Shown here: one piece after another, positions 1 to 6,687 of the stretch | Layout: each line of letters starts with the position of its first letter | Numbering within the stretch: the stretch's first letter is position 1 | From: Flavobacteriales bacterium UBA7443 | GTDB taxonomy: Bacteria > Bacteroidota > Bacteroidia > Flavobacteriales_D > Sanyastnellaceae | DNA length: 12,282 nucleotides | Assembly (NCBI GenBank): GCA_002477505.1 | Contig: DLQB01000170.1 | Span: forward strand, 1-12,282 | Direction: 5' to 3' | Position numbers and translations under genes: made by a program | The notes under the pieces: generated by a model | What the model was told of the DNA's origin: nothing | What the model saw: only the letters and a program-made list of their open reading frames with translations | The model's database searches: none

Positions 1-2961
1 GTTTATAGCATTGCGATTCATCCAGATGATCCGAACCGGGTGTGGCTCGGCTCCGGTTCTGGCCAATTGTGGCGAACCTCAGATGGCGGCGTGAGCTGGG
101 AGGCATGCGGTAGTTCCAACTTTCAAGGCGCTGATCGATGGTACCGCGATATTATTTTTGGGCCGAGTGCTGATGGACAGGAACCCATGCTCTTTGCCGC
201 AACCAATTACGGCTTGTTCCGAACGGCCGACGAAGGCAATACCATGATTCAAGTGAGTGGAGGTGAATTCATGGAAATTGCCTTTCATCCCGAGGCAGAT
301 AGCATTTGTTATGCCATCCAGCTTTTAGGCGAAAGCACAATTTTCAAAAGATCGACAGACGGCGGACTCACGTTCACTTCCGGGGCAGACGGCTGGCCGA
401 GCATTGCCTCGGGAGAAGGCCAAAGGCGCTGTGAGATGGCTGTTTCTCCCGCGGATCCCGACTTGGTCGTTGTGCTTGCATCTGGATCAACCGACGATGG
501 TGGGGGGTTATTTGGCATATATAAGAGCGTTGATGCGGGCGAAACCTTCGAATTCATTTGCTGTGGAAATGGCCCAGGAGGACCATGGGCTGCGGACACC
601 AATCCCAATATTTTGGGGTGGTCAGAAGATGGAACAGGCGATGGAGGCCAATATTATTACGACCTCGCGTTGGACATCAGTCCCACCGATGCAAATCGTC
701 AATTTGCGGCAGGTATTTGCGTCTGGCGCTCTGAAAATGGCGGTGTGGATTGGGATTTGAATGGCCACTGGGTAACGTGGGCTGGCGAATTCACGGCAGA
801 CCGTTATACCCACGCAGATGTCCACGATGTGAAATTTTTCACCCGATCGGATGGTACGGTGGATTTGTGGGTGGCTTCGGATGGTGGTCTTTACCATTCC
901 GGTGATCAAGGAGACCATATGGAGCCAAGGATGTATGGACTCCATGGGACGGATTTTTGGGGATGGCAAGCGGGTTGGCGAGGCCCAGAGGTCATGGTGG
1001 GTGGAACGTACCACAACGGCACTTTGATTCGCAATGGCGACCTCTACAAGTGGGGGGCAGAAAGCGATTCGTCGGGGGGGTGGCTCGCGGAGTTGGCCGG
1101 GGATAATTTTCGGGGTTTTATCAACCCGGGCGATCCGTCGGTGGGCTATCACGATGGCGGAGCATTCCGATTCACCAATGATCGATTTGATCGCATCAAC
1201 AGTTTGCCATTCGACGGGACGAAAAAGCCCAACACGGCATATTGGTTCGGTGAATACGGCAACTTGGAATGGGATCCCACGTGCTACCAATGCTTATACT
1301 CTCCGGTGGGTTCCGAGCTTTGGCGTTCGGAAGATGGCGGGGCCACTTGGTCATTAATCCATGACTTTGGAGGTGAGAAAATCATTTCGGTGAAGGTGAG
1401 TCCACGGGATCCGGATCGGTTGTATGTCTCTCAAAAACTAAGTGGATCCCTCTGGCGAGTTCATCGCTCGACGGATGGAGGAAGCACTTGGGAAATTGCG
1501 ACCCCGACGCCTGCAGAAAATGGCAGCAACAACAACCAACCAATTTATTTGGATGTCGACGGGACCAATCCGGATGTTCTTTGGTGTGTGCTCACTGGCA
1601 CACAGAATGGCCACAAGGTGTTGCAGAGTCAAGATGCCGGCGAAACGTGGCAGGACCTTACCACAGCCACCATCGCAGGTGAACGCGTCGTAAGCCTGGC
1701 CCACCAGCGTGGAACGGATGGAGGCGTATACATCGGCACCACGCAAGCCGTTTATTACCGTGACAATGCAATGGACGATTGGCTGCTGTACAACACCGGG
1801 CTGCCCATGATCAACGTTTCGACGTTTCTGCAGCCGGATTATTGCGGCGGCCATATTCGAACGGCCGGCACACGCGGGGTGCATCAAGCTGAATTCAAGG
1901 AGCCTTCATCGGTGTTGGCCGGATTCATGGCCGATCGCCGGCGCATCAATTTGGCATCACCGTGTACGGTTTCTCCCATTCATTTTGCCAGCGTCTCAGT
2001 TGCCTTGTGCGAAGGCGCTCACTACGAATGGGACTTCCCTGGCGGAGAATCCAACGGCGAAGGGGAAAGTGAGGCTTGGGTCTTGTACCAAGAGGAAGGG
2101 AGTTTTCCTGTAACGCTCACTGTTACGGATGCGGAAGGCAATTCGGATTCTTGGACATGGGAAAACATGATTGAAGTCGTCAACGAACCCGTGGTTCAAG
2201 CCGGTGGTTTTGAGGAGAATTTTGATGGCCCCATTTTCCCGCCTGAACATTGGCGCATGGAGGTGAATGGCCATGCATGGGAGCAGGCTTGGGACTTGAC
2301 CGATGGCACCAATGGTGTGGCGCAATTCCCTAATTATTGGGTGAATACAGAAGGAGCGACGGACTTGCTGATCACGCCTGCATTTGACCCAGCAGGAATG
2401 AATCATGTAACGTTCGATGTTGCCCATCAGATGTATGCGGACAATTCGGATGGCTTGGAACTCTGGGGCCGCCCGGGTGGAGAGGAGGAGTGGACGTCGC
2501 TGTGGGCGGCTTATGGGCCAGATTTGGCAGTTCCAGGCTGCTATATGTGGTTCTGGTACGATACCGGAGGAGAACTGGTGTGGTCAACGCAAGAGGTGGC
2601 AATTCCCCTTGAATGGTCTCAAGGGGACGTGTCTTGTTTGGAATTGGCCTTTGTGAATGTCGGGGCGTATGGCAATCATATTTGGATTGACCATGTCACT
2701 TTGAATGCAGCTTATTCCATTCATGGCAATGACGACCTAGGCGAGCTGGCGATGTATCCCAATCCAAATGATGGACATTGCCAGGTGGTGGTGCCAGATG
2801 ATTTTCTTGGAAAGTCCTACCGCATTCATGATGCTTCTGCGCGGTTGGTGCACCAGGGTGCATTCAAGCAAACACATGAACGATGGGGGCTGATGCTGTC
2901 TGCTGGTGTTTACACCGTTCAAGTCGAGGGGCAACGTGCATTGCGTTGGATCGTCCAATGA
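1..2961 (+). CDS. Secreted BNR/Asp-box, PKD and T9SS C-terminal-sorting-domain protein (5' end outside window)
   Basis: The frame is open from base 1, so this is the C-terminal 986 residues of a longer protein; the GTG at 40 is not a credible start. The first two thirds carry about eight Asp-box (S-x-D-x-G-x-T-W) repeats, for example RTSDGGVSW (73-99), RSTDGGLTF (349-375), KSVDAGETF (523-549), RSEDGGATW (1324-1350), RSTDGGSTW (1465-1491) and QSQDAGETW (1624-1650). This is the pattern of sortilin/sialidase-like beta-propellers. A PKD-like domain follows (about 1990-2185, YEWDFPGG ... VTLTVTDAEGN), then a MAM/choice-of-anchor-J-like sandwich (about 2206-2706, FDGPIFPPEHW ... IWIDHVTL). The last ~75 residues form a T9SS type A sorting domain (MYPNPNDG at about 2752, GVYTVQV near the end). 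Inference: it is exported by Sec, passed through the outer membrane by T9SS, and released or anchored at the surface. Its ligand or substrate is unknown; no glycosidase or peptidase catalytic motif was recognised. The stop codon overlaps the selU start. Confidence 0.9.
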   Translation, partial: VYSIAIHPDDPNRVWLGSGSGQLWRTSDGGVSWEACGSSNFQGADRWYRDIIFGPSADGQEPMLFAATNYGLFRTADEGNTMIQVSGGEFMEIAFHPEADSICYAIQLLGESTIFKRSTDGGLTFTSGADGWPSIASGEGQRRCEMAVSPADPDLVVVLASGSTDDGGGLFGIYKSVDAGETFEFICCGNGPGGPWAADTNPNILGWSEDGTGDGGQYYYDLALDISPTDANRQFAAGICVWRSENGGVDWDLNGHWVTWAGEFTADRYTHADVHDVKFFTRSDGTVDLWVASDGGLYHSGDQGDHMEPRMYGLHGTDFWGWQAGWRGPEVMVGGTYHNGTLIRNGDLYKWGAESDSSGGWLAELAGDNFRGFINPGDPSVGYHDGGAFRFTNDRFDRINSLPFDGTKKPNTAYWFGEYGNLEWDPTCYQCLYSPVGSELWRSEDGGATWSLIHDFGGEKIISVKVSPRDPDRLYVSQKLSGSLWRVHRSTDGGSTWEIATPTPAENGSNNNQPIYLDVDGTNPDVLWCVLTGTQNGHKVLQSQDAGETWQDLTTATIAGERVVSLAHQRGTDGGVYIGTTQAVYYRDNAMDDWLLYNTGLPMINVSTFLQPDYCGGHIRTAGTRGVHQAEFKEPSSVLAGFMADRRRINLASPCTVSPIHFASVSVALCEGAHYEWDFPGGESNGEGESEAWVLYQEEGSFPVTLTVTDAEGNSDSWTWENMIEVVNEPVVQAGGFEENFDGPIFPPEHWRMEVNGHAWEQAWDLTDGTNGVAQFPNYWVNTEGATDLLITPAFDPAGMNHVTFDVAHQMYADNSDGLELWGRPGGEEEWTSLWAAYGPDLAVPGCYMWFWYDTGGELVWSTQEVAIPLEWSQGDVSCLELAFVNVGAYGNHIWIDHVTLNAAYSIHGNDDLGELAMYPNPNDGHCQVVVPDDFLGKSYRIHDASARLVHQGAFKQTHERWGLMLSAGVYTVQVEGQRALRWIVQ

Positions 2962-3992
2962 AGGAGCCCACGCACCAAGCTGATCCAGGCGACTGGATTT
3001 ACGCTGCTGGACGTGTCATTTTGGATACCCGCTCACCCGGTGAATTCGAAAAAGGACACATCCCTGGAGCTACCCCGCTGCCCATCTTCGAAGACGATGA
3101 ACGCGCGGTCATTGGCACCTTGTACAAGCAGCAAGGAAAACCGGCAGCGGTGGAGAAAGGGTTGGAGTTTGTTGGGCCTAAAATGGGGGAATTGGTGCGG
3201 CTGGCGCGGGCATTATTTGAAGCGCAAGAAAACCGAGAACCCATCATTGTTCATTGTTGGCGAGGCGGCATGCGCTCGGGCGCTGTGGCATGGCTTTTAG
3301 AAACGGCGGGGCTTCCGGTCGTGAAATTGATCGGCGGTTACAAAGCATACCGAGGGTGGGCACGAAAGGATTTCGAATCCATTGCATGTTTGCGGGTGGT
3401 AGGTGGTATGACCGGTGTTGGCAAGACCAAGGTCTTGCATGCGTTGCAGAACACAAGCGCTCAAGTCCTCGACTTGGAGGGCATTGCGGGGCATTTGGGA
3501 TCAGCGTTTGGAAACCTTGAACGCATTCCTCAACCGAGTTCAGAGCAATTTGCCAATGATTGCCATCGCATTCTCAAAGGATTCGATTGGAGTTTACCCG
3601 TGTGGACAGAAAACGAAAGCAGGGCCATCGGTACGGTGCACCTGCCCCAAGAATTTTTTGATTCCATGCGTGCTTCACCCGTCTGGGTGTTGGAGCGCAC
3701 CCAGGAGGAGCGCCTTGATGTGTTGTGCGAAGTGTATGGGACGGCAAGCACGGAATTGCTCGAAGCAGCTTTTGAGCGCATCCGAGAAAAACTGGGCGGG
3801 TTGCGGTGTCAACAAGCGATTGATGCCCTGCGAAACGATGATTTGCGCGCTGCCGCGGCCATTGGTTTGGTCTACTACGACAAGCTTTACGACCACACGC
3901 AACAGCGCTATCCACGTGAGGATAACTATACAGTGGATGGCAAGGGGAAAACACACGAAGAGATTGCTCAATATTTGCAAGCGCTGGACTGA
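2958..3992 (+). CDS. selU: tRNA 2-selenouridine synthase SelU (YbbB/MnmH)
   Basis: SelU replaces the sulfur of 2-thiouridine at the tRNA wobble position with selenium from selenophosphate, through a geranylated intermediate. The 344-residue product is close to the usual family length (E. coli ~364). An N-terminal rhodanese domain (about 15-130) contains the active-site loop HCWRGGMRS (99-107), with Cys100 in the place of the essential rhodanese cysteine. It is followed by GGYKAYRGW and then a P-loop NTPase domain with GGMTGVGKT (149-157), the arrangement diagnostic of SelU. The frame extends upstream to 2883, but I chose the ATG at 2958: it forms an ATGA overlap with the preceding stop, gives MKEPTHQ just before the rhodanese fold, and the upstream residues only duplicate another gene's coding sequence. 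No clear Shine-Dalgarno precedes it, which fits translational coupling. selD follows after 36 bp and supplies its selenium donor. Confidence 0.95.
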   Translation: MKEPTHQADPGDWIYAAGRVILDTRSPGEFEKGHIPGATPLPIFEDDERAVIGTLYKQQGKPAAVEKGLEFVGPKMGELVRLARALFEAQENREPIIVHCWRGGMRSGAVAWLLETAGLPVVKLIGGYKAYRGWARKDFESIACLRVVGGMTGVGKTKVLHALQNTSAQVLDLEGIAGHLGSAFGNLERIPQPSSEQFANDCHRILKGFDWSLPVWTENESRAIGTVHLPQEFFDSMRASPVWVLERTQEERLDVLCEVYGTASTELLEAAFERIREKLGGLRCQQAIDALRNDDLRAAAAIGLVYYDKLYDHTQQRYPREDNYTVDGKGKTHEEIAQYLQALD

Positions 3993-4028
3993 TGCAGGGC
4001 GTATTTTTTGATTCAAAAACACAATAGA

Positions 4029-5081
4029 ATGGACACTGTTCAACTGACCCAATTTTCCCACGGTGCTGGCTGTGGTTGTAAGCTTTCACCTGCTGTGCTA
4101 CATGAAATTTTGTCGGGAGTGGATCGGTCGGAATCTTTTCCTTCCTTGCTGATTGGCAACGACACCAAGGACGACGCCGCGGTAATGGATTTGGGGGATG
4201 GCACGGGAATCATATCGACGACAGACTTTTTCATGCCGATTGTGGATGATCCTCGCACGTTCGGACGCATTGCTGCTGCGAATGCCATCAGCGATATTTA
4301 TGCCATGGGTGGCACCCCGCTCATGGCCATTGCTATTCTTGGATGGCCGTTGGGTAAGATTCCAGAATCGGCCGCGAGTGCGGTTCTTGATGGTGGTCGA
4401 AGCATTTGTTCAGAGGCGGGCATTCCATTGGCAGGTGGCCATAGCATCGATAGTCCTGAACCGATATTCGGTCTTGCCGTAACGGGTCGGGTGCCACTGA
4501 ATCAATTGAAGGCCAATGCAGCTGCGCAACCGGGAGATCATTTGTTCTTGACGAAACCGTTGGGTGTTGGGATGGTTACGACCGCACAGAAAAAAGGCAT
4601 TGTGACCGAAGATGATTTGAAATCTGCGGTGGATTCCATGCAAGCATTGAACGCCGTAGGGGCGAAATTGTCCCAAGTCTCGGCCGTGCATGCCATGACT
4701 GATGTCACGGGCTTCGGATTGCTGGGGCATTTGGTTGAAATGTGCGAAGGAGCGAAACTTTGCGCCGAAGTTGATACCGCTTCGGTTCCCTTGTTATCCC
4801 CAGAGCGACTTAGGCATTACCATTCCATGGAATGCGTACCCGGAGGGAGTCGAAGGAATTGGGCCAGTTATGGTCATCATGTCGATGCACTTGAGGGATT
4901 CGATCGTGATCTCTTGTGTGATCCCCAAACAAGCGGAGGATTGCTGGTGTCGGTCGGAAATACAGGATTGGAGGAGGTGGTGGCCATCTTAGAAGAAGAA
5001 GGGCTGCATTCCCTTTCTATGGGCGCCTTGGGGAGAAGGGAGGATTGGAGCGCTGATGCTCCATTGATTTCGTTTCGCTAA
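4029..5081 (+). CDS. selD: Selenide, water dikinase (selenophosphate synthetase), cysteine form
   Basis: SelD makes selenophosphate from selenide and ATP, the activated selenium donor for selenouridine and selenocysteine. The 350-residue product is near identical in layout to E. coli SelD. It has FSHGAGCGCKLSP near the N-terminus (catalytic Cys15 and Lys18, matching E. coli Cys17/Lys20), the ATP-binding stretch DDAAVMDLGDGT, STTDFFMPIVDDPRTFGRIA, the AGGHSID loop, MTDVTGFGLLGHL and LLCDPQTSGGLL. The catalytic residue is Cys, not selenocysteine, and there is no in-frame TGA. I chose the ATG at 4029 (MDTVQLTQFSHG, preceded by A-rich AAAAACACAATAGA) over an in-frame TTG at 4008. It lies 36 bp after selU on the same strand, so the two are very likely co-transcribed. 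No selA or selB is in view, so selenouridine is the only use of selenophosphate shown here. Confidence 0.97.
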   Translation: MDTVQLTQFSHGAGCGCKLSPAVLHEILSGVDRSESFPSLLIGNDTKDDAAVMDLGDGTGIISTTDFFMPIVDDPRTFGRIAAANAISDIYAMGGTPLMAIAILGWPLGKIPESAASAVLDGGRSICSEAGIPLAGGHSIDSPEPIFGLAVTGRVPLNQLKANAAAQPGDHLFLTKPLGVGMVTTAQKKGIVTEDDLKSAVDSMQALNAVGAKLSQVSAVHAMTDVTGFGLLGHLVEMCEGAKLCAEVDTASVPLLSPERLRHYHSMECVPGGSRRNWASYGHHVDALEGFDRDLLCDPQTSGGLLVSVGNTGLEEVVAILEEEGLHSLSMGALGRREDWSADAPLISFR

Positions 5082-5090
5082 AAAGGGGAC

Positions 5091-5121
5091 AAAAAAACCG
5101 CCGATCCAAAAGGACCGGCGG
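5091..5121 (-). terminator. Rho-independent terminator of the rhodopsin gene
   Basis: Read on the minus strand, CCGCCGGTCC (5121-5112) can pair with GGATCGGCGG (5107-5098) around a TTTT loop, giving a 10-bp stem with one G-U pair. Seven T residues follow (5097-5091). It starts 33 bp after the rhodopsin stop. Read on the plus strand, the same hairpin has an A-C mismatch and no T-tract, so it should mainly end rhodopsin transcription, not selD transcription. Confidence 0.88.
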
Positions 5122-5154
5122 CTCACGTTCAGGGACGTTCAGTTTCAGAAAATA

Positions 5155-5877
5155 TTAGTCCTTGCTGACAGCCAAGCTGTAGATGACCAATCCGAAGCCA
5201 ATCTTGTTGATGGCGTCACCGATGTTGTAGACTACGTCCATGTTGAGTCCAATTCCGTCAACGAAATCGTACCAACCTTCGGTTCCGATCATATATCCCA
5301 AAGGATAGATGCCCCAACCAATGAGGACAAACTTGCACAGGATGCTGTGAGCACGCTGCACAGAAGCAGAAGACTTGTCTGCTAATGCTTTTGCTTCACC
5401 AAACATGATGAGGTAAACAATGTAGAAGTACGCGATACCAGAAAACAATCCCCACATAGCAGGTCCTGTTCCAGTGGTGTATACGGCCTCACCCATATAT
5501 CCGGTAACGAGCATTATAACTGAAGCCCAGATGAGCTTCCAAAGCAAACCCGTTTGAGCGCCAGCGGCTTTGAGGATGAGGTAAAATTCAACGCACATTA
5601 ACGGAACTGTCAATGTCCAATCTACATAGCGGAAGAATGTAGGTGATTCACCTACTTCTGCCCAATAGTCGCGCATGTAGTAGTAGTGAACTGCGGCGAT
5701 GAATGTGATCAGTCCGCTGACCAACAAGGAAGTTTTCCATTTTCCTTCGACCATGTTGATTGAAAGAAAGAAAAATGCTGATGCTGCCATCATGGCCATC
5801 GTGCCTACGAAGAATGTGAATCCGACGTAGTCATCCGTTGGCATAGCTTTAATAGCAGATAGAATAAAAGAAGTCAT
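5155..5877 (-). CDS. Proteorhodopsin, light-driven proton pump (green-type, fenestrated)
   Basis: A seven-helix retinal protein of 240 residues in the inner membrane. The retinal Schiff-base lysine is Lys225 in YNIGDAINKIGFGL (helix G), with counterion Asp221 alongside. Helix C reads RYVDWTLTVPLMCVEFY: Asp86, Thr90 and Glu97 match the DTE proton-pump motif of proteorhodopsin (Asp97/Thr101/Glu108). His64 in AVHYYYMR matches the conserved His75 and Arg83 matches Arg94. Met94 sits at the spectral tuning position 105, where Leu/Met give green and Gln gives blue absorption. Gly143 in MWGLFSG aligns with the xanthorhodopsin fenestration glycine. Unlike the gamma-proteobacterial prototype there is little sequence before helix A and no clear cleavable signal peptide. 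The ATG at 5877 follows an A/C-rich, Shine-Dalgarno-free leader (AACCAAAACCCAAACAC), common for strongly expressed Bacteroidota genes. No retinal or carotenoid synthesis gene (blh, crt) is adjacent. It is probably monocistronic, given its own intergenic region and strong terminator. Confidence 0.97.
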   Translation of the reverse strand: MTSFILSAIKAMPTDDYVGFTFFVGTMAMMAASAFFFLSINMVEGKWKTSLLVSGLITFIAAVHYYYMRDYWAEVGESPTFFRYVDWTLTVPLMCVEFYLILKAAGAQTGLLWKLIWASVIMLVTGYMGEAVYTTGTGPAMWGLFSGIAYFYIVYLIMFGEAKALADKSSASVQRAHSILCKFVLIGWGIYPLGYMIGTEGWYDFVDGIGLNMDVVYNIGDAINKIGFGLVIYSLAVSKD

Positions 5878-6001
5878 GTGTTTGGGTTTTGGTTACAATT
5901 ATGAAACGTGTCCTGAGAACATGGAATTAACATCCTTTGACAAATGTTGTTCAATGCAATCTCGAAAAAGTTAGACACTTTTCATAATCCACTTCTTAAC
6001 G
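5878..6001 (-). promoter_or_regulatory. Rhodopsin upstream region (promoter and leader presumed)
   Basis: These 124 bp separate the maf stop from the rhodopsin start, and the region is more AT-rich than its surroundings. A rhodopsin promoter most likely lies here because maf is on the same strand and the rhodopsin has its own terminator. I could not find a full Bacteroidota TTG/TAnnTTTG pair; the nearest partial -7 matches on the minus strand are TAACTTTT (5973-5966) and AACATTTG (5948-5941). No terminator hairpin after maf is evident, so read-through from maf cannot be excluded. The last ~17 bases before the ATG are A/C-rich. Confidence 0.4.
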
Positions 6002-6592
6002 TTATGATTTTAAATTGTTTAAAAGATGAAAAAGGAGGTGGGTTGGGAGCCCCATCACCGTAAAGTAGGATCCATTGAGCGAAACAACGCCCGCAAAACC
6101 AATCAAGTCTTGTACTCCGTACCCACCGGCTTTATCAAAAGGTTGGTACCGATCGATGTAGTGGTCCATCAATGCGTCGTCCATTGCGGCGAAAGTTACC
6201 GTGCACGTGTCCACTGCTGATTTGATTCCGCCTGCTTTGGTCGTGACAGCGATACCGGAGGCAACGGTGTGCGTTCTGCCATTCAACTGTTGGAGCATGG
6301 TTTTCGCTTCCGCCACTGACTTGGGTTTGCCGAGCACTTGCCCATCACAAAGCACCACAGTATCTCCTGTGATCAGCACATCGTGGTCTTCCAATTCGTC
6401 GATGTAGGCTTTTGCTTTTTTGCGCGTCACGTATTCTGCAACTTCCGTTCCCGTGATGGAGGAGGGAAATGACTCGTCGATGTCTTTGAGCCGGATAATC
6501 GGGTCCAGTTCCAAACCCCGGACCAATTCGAGCCGCCGGGGAGATTGACTGGCGAGAAGGATGCGCTTGCCTTGGAGATTTTGGTGAATCAT
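6002..6592 (-). CDS. maf: Maf-family nucleoside triphosphate pyrophosphatase (YhdE-like dTTP/UTP type)
   Basis: Cytoplasmic house-cleaning enzyme of the Maf/HAM1-like fold that hydrolyses non-canonical or excess NTPs to NMP and pyrophosphate. The 196-residue product has the N-terminal signature LLASQSPRRLELV (12-24), the metal-binding/catalytic loop ITGDTVV (Asp77), LGKPKS (88-93) followed by AKTMLQQLNGRTHTVASGIAV, and DKAGGYGVQD (153-162). The last motif resembles the DKAGxYGIQ of the YhdE (dTTP/UTP) branch more than the YceF (m7GTP) branch, so substrate class is inferred from family. The frame runs up to 6622, but I chose the ATG at 6592: it places MIHQNLQGKR just before the conserved start of the fold, and a -7-like box (TACTTTTG) lies between the two candidates, so a start at 6622 would be upstream of the promoter. 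It is divergent from guaA. Confidence 0.92.
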   Translation of the reverse strand: MIHQNLQGKRILLASQSPRRLELVRGLELDPIIRLKDIDESFPSSITGTEVAEYVTRKKAKAYIDELEDHDVLITGDTVVLCDGQVLGKPKSVAEAKTMLQQLNGRTHTVASGIAVTTKAGGIKSAVDTCTVTFAAMDDALMDHYIDRYQPFDKAGGYGVQDLIGFAGVVSLNGSYFTVMGLPTHLLFHLLNNLKS

Positions 6593-6596
6593 GGTG

Positions 6597-6604
6597 CAAA
6601 AGTA
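6597..6604 (-). promoter_or_regulatory. Putative -7 box for maf (TACTTTTG)
   Basis: On the minus strand 6604-6597 reads TACTTTTG, an exact match to the Bacteroidota -7 consensus TAnnTTTG. It ends only 4 bases before the maf ATG at 6592. A TTG lies about 15 bases upstream of it, somewhat closer than the usual -33 spacing. If functional, transcription would begin at or next to the ATG. Confidence 0.45.
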
Positions 6605-6641
6605 CCGTTTCCAATTCGGCAACGAGCCGGAACGACCAAGT

Positions 6642-6649
6642 TACCTTTG
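6642..6649 (+). promoter_or_regulatory. Putative -7 box for guaA (TACCTTTG)
   Basis: TACCTTTG matches the Bacteroidota TAnnTTTG consensus exactly and lies 38 bases before the guaA ATG, leaving room for a leader of about 30 bases. The -33 element is weak: the best candidate is TTCG at 6615-6618, about 23 bases upstream. AAAGGGA at 6672-6678, 9 bases before the ATG, could serve as a weak ribosome binding site. Confidence 0.45.
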
Positions 6650-6687
6650 CTTTTTCAAACTGGATTCTGTCAAAGGGACTTAGCATT

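Noticed and set aside
622..1290. Minus-strand open frame of 222 codons
   Set aside because: It lies wholly inside the secreted BNR protein gene, and its product has no recognisable motif and a shadow-like Ile/Arg/Ser-rich composition.
2883..2957. Upstream extension of selU
   Set aside because: The extra 25 residues are Cys/Arg-rich and overlap the T9SS sorting domain; the ATG at 2958 fits both the family and the overlap geometry.
4008..4028. TTG start for selD
   Set aside because: It adds seven residues with no match to the family N-terminus; the ATG at 4029 gives the standard beginning.
4065..4082. Selenocysteine at the SelD active site
   Set aside because: The active-site codons are TGT (Cys) and no in-frame TGA occurs before the stop.
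5125..5142. Direct repeat ACGTTCAG x2 beside the terminator
   Set aside because: Two 8-base copies 2 bases apart are too little to suggest an attachment site or regulatory array.
5155..5877. Sodium-pumping (NDQ) or chloride-pumping rhodopsin
   Set aside because: The helix C motif is Asp-Thr-Glu, not the Asn-Asp-Gln or Asn-Thr-Gln set.
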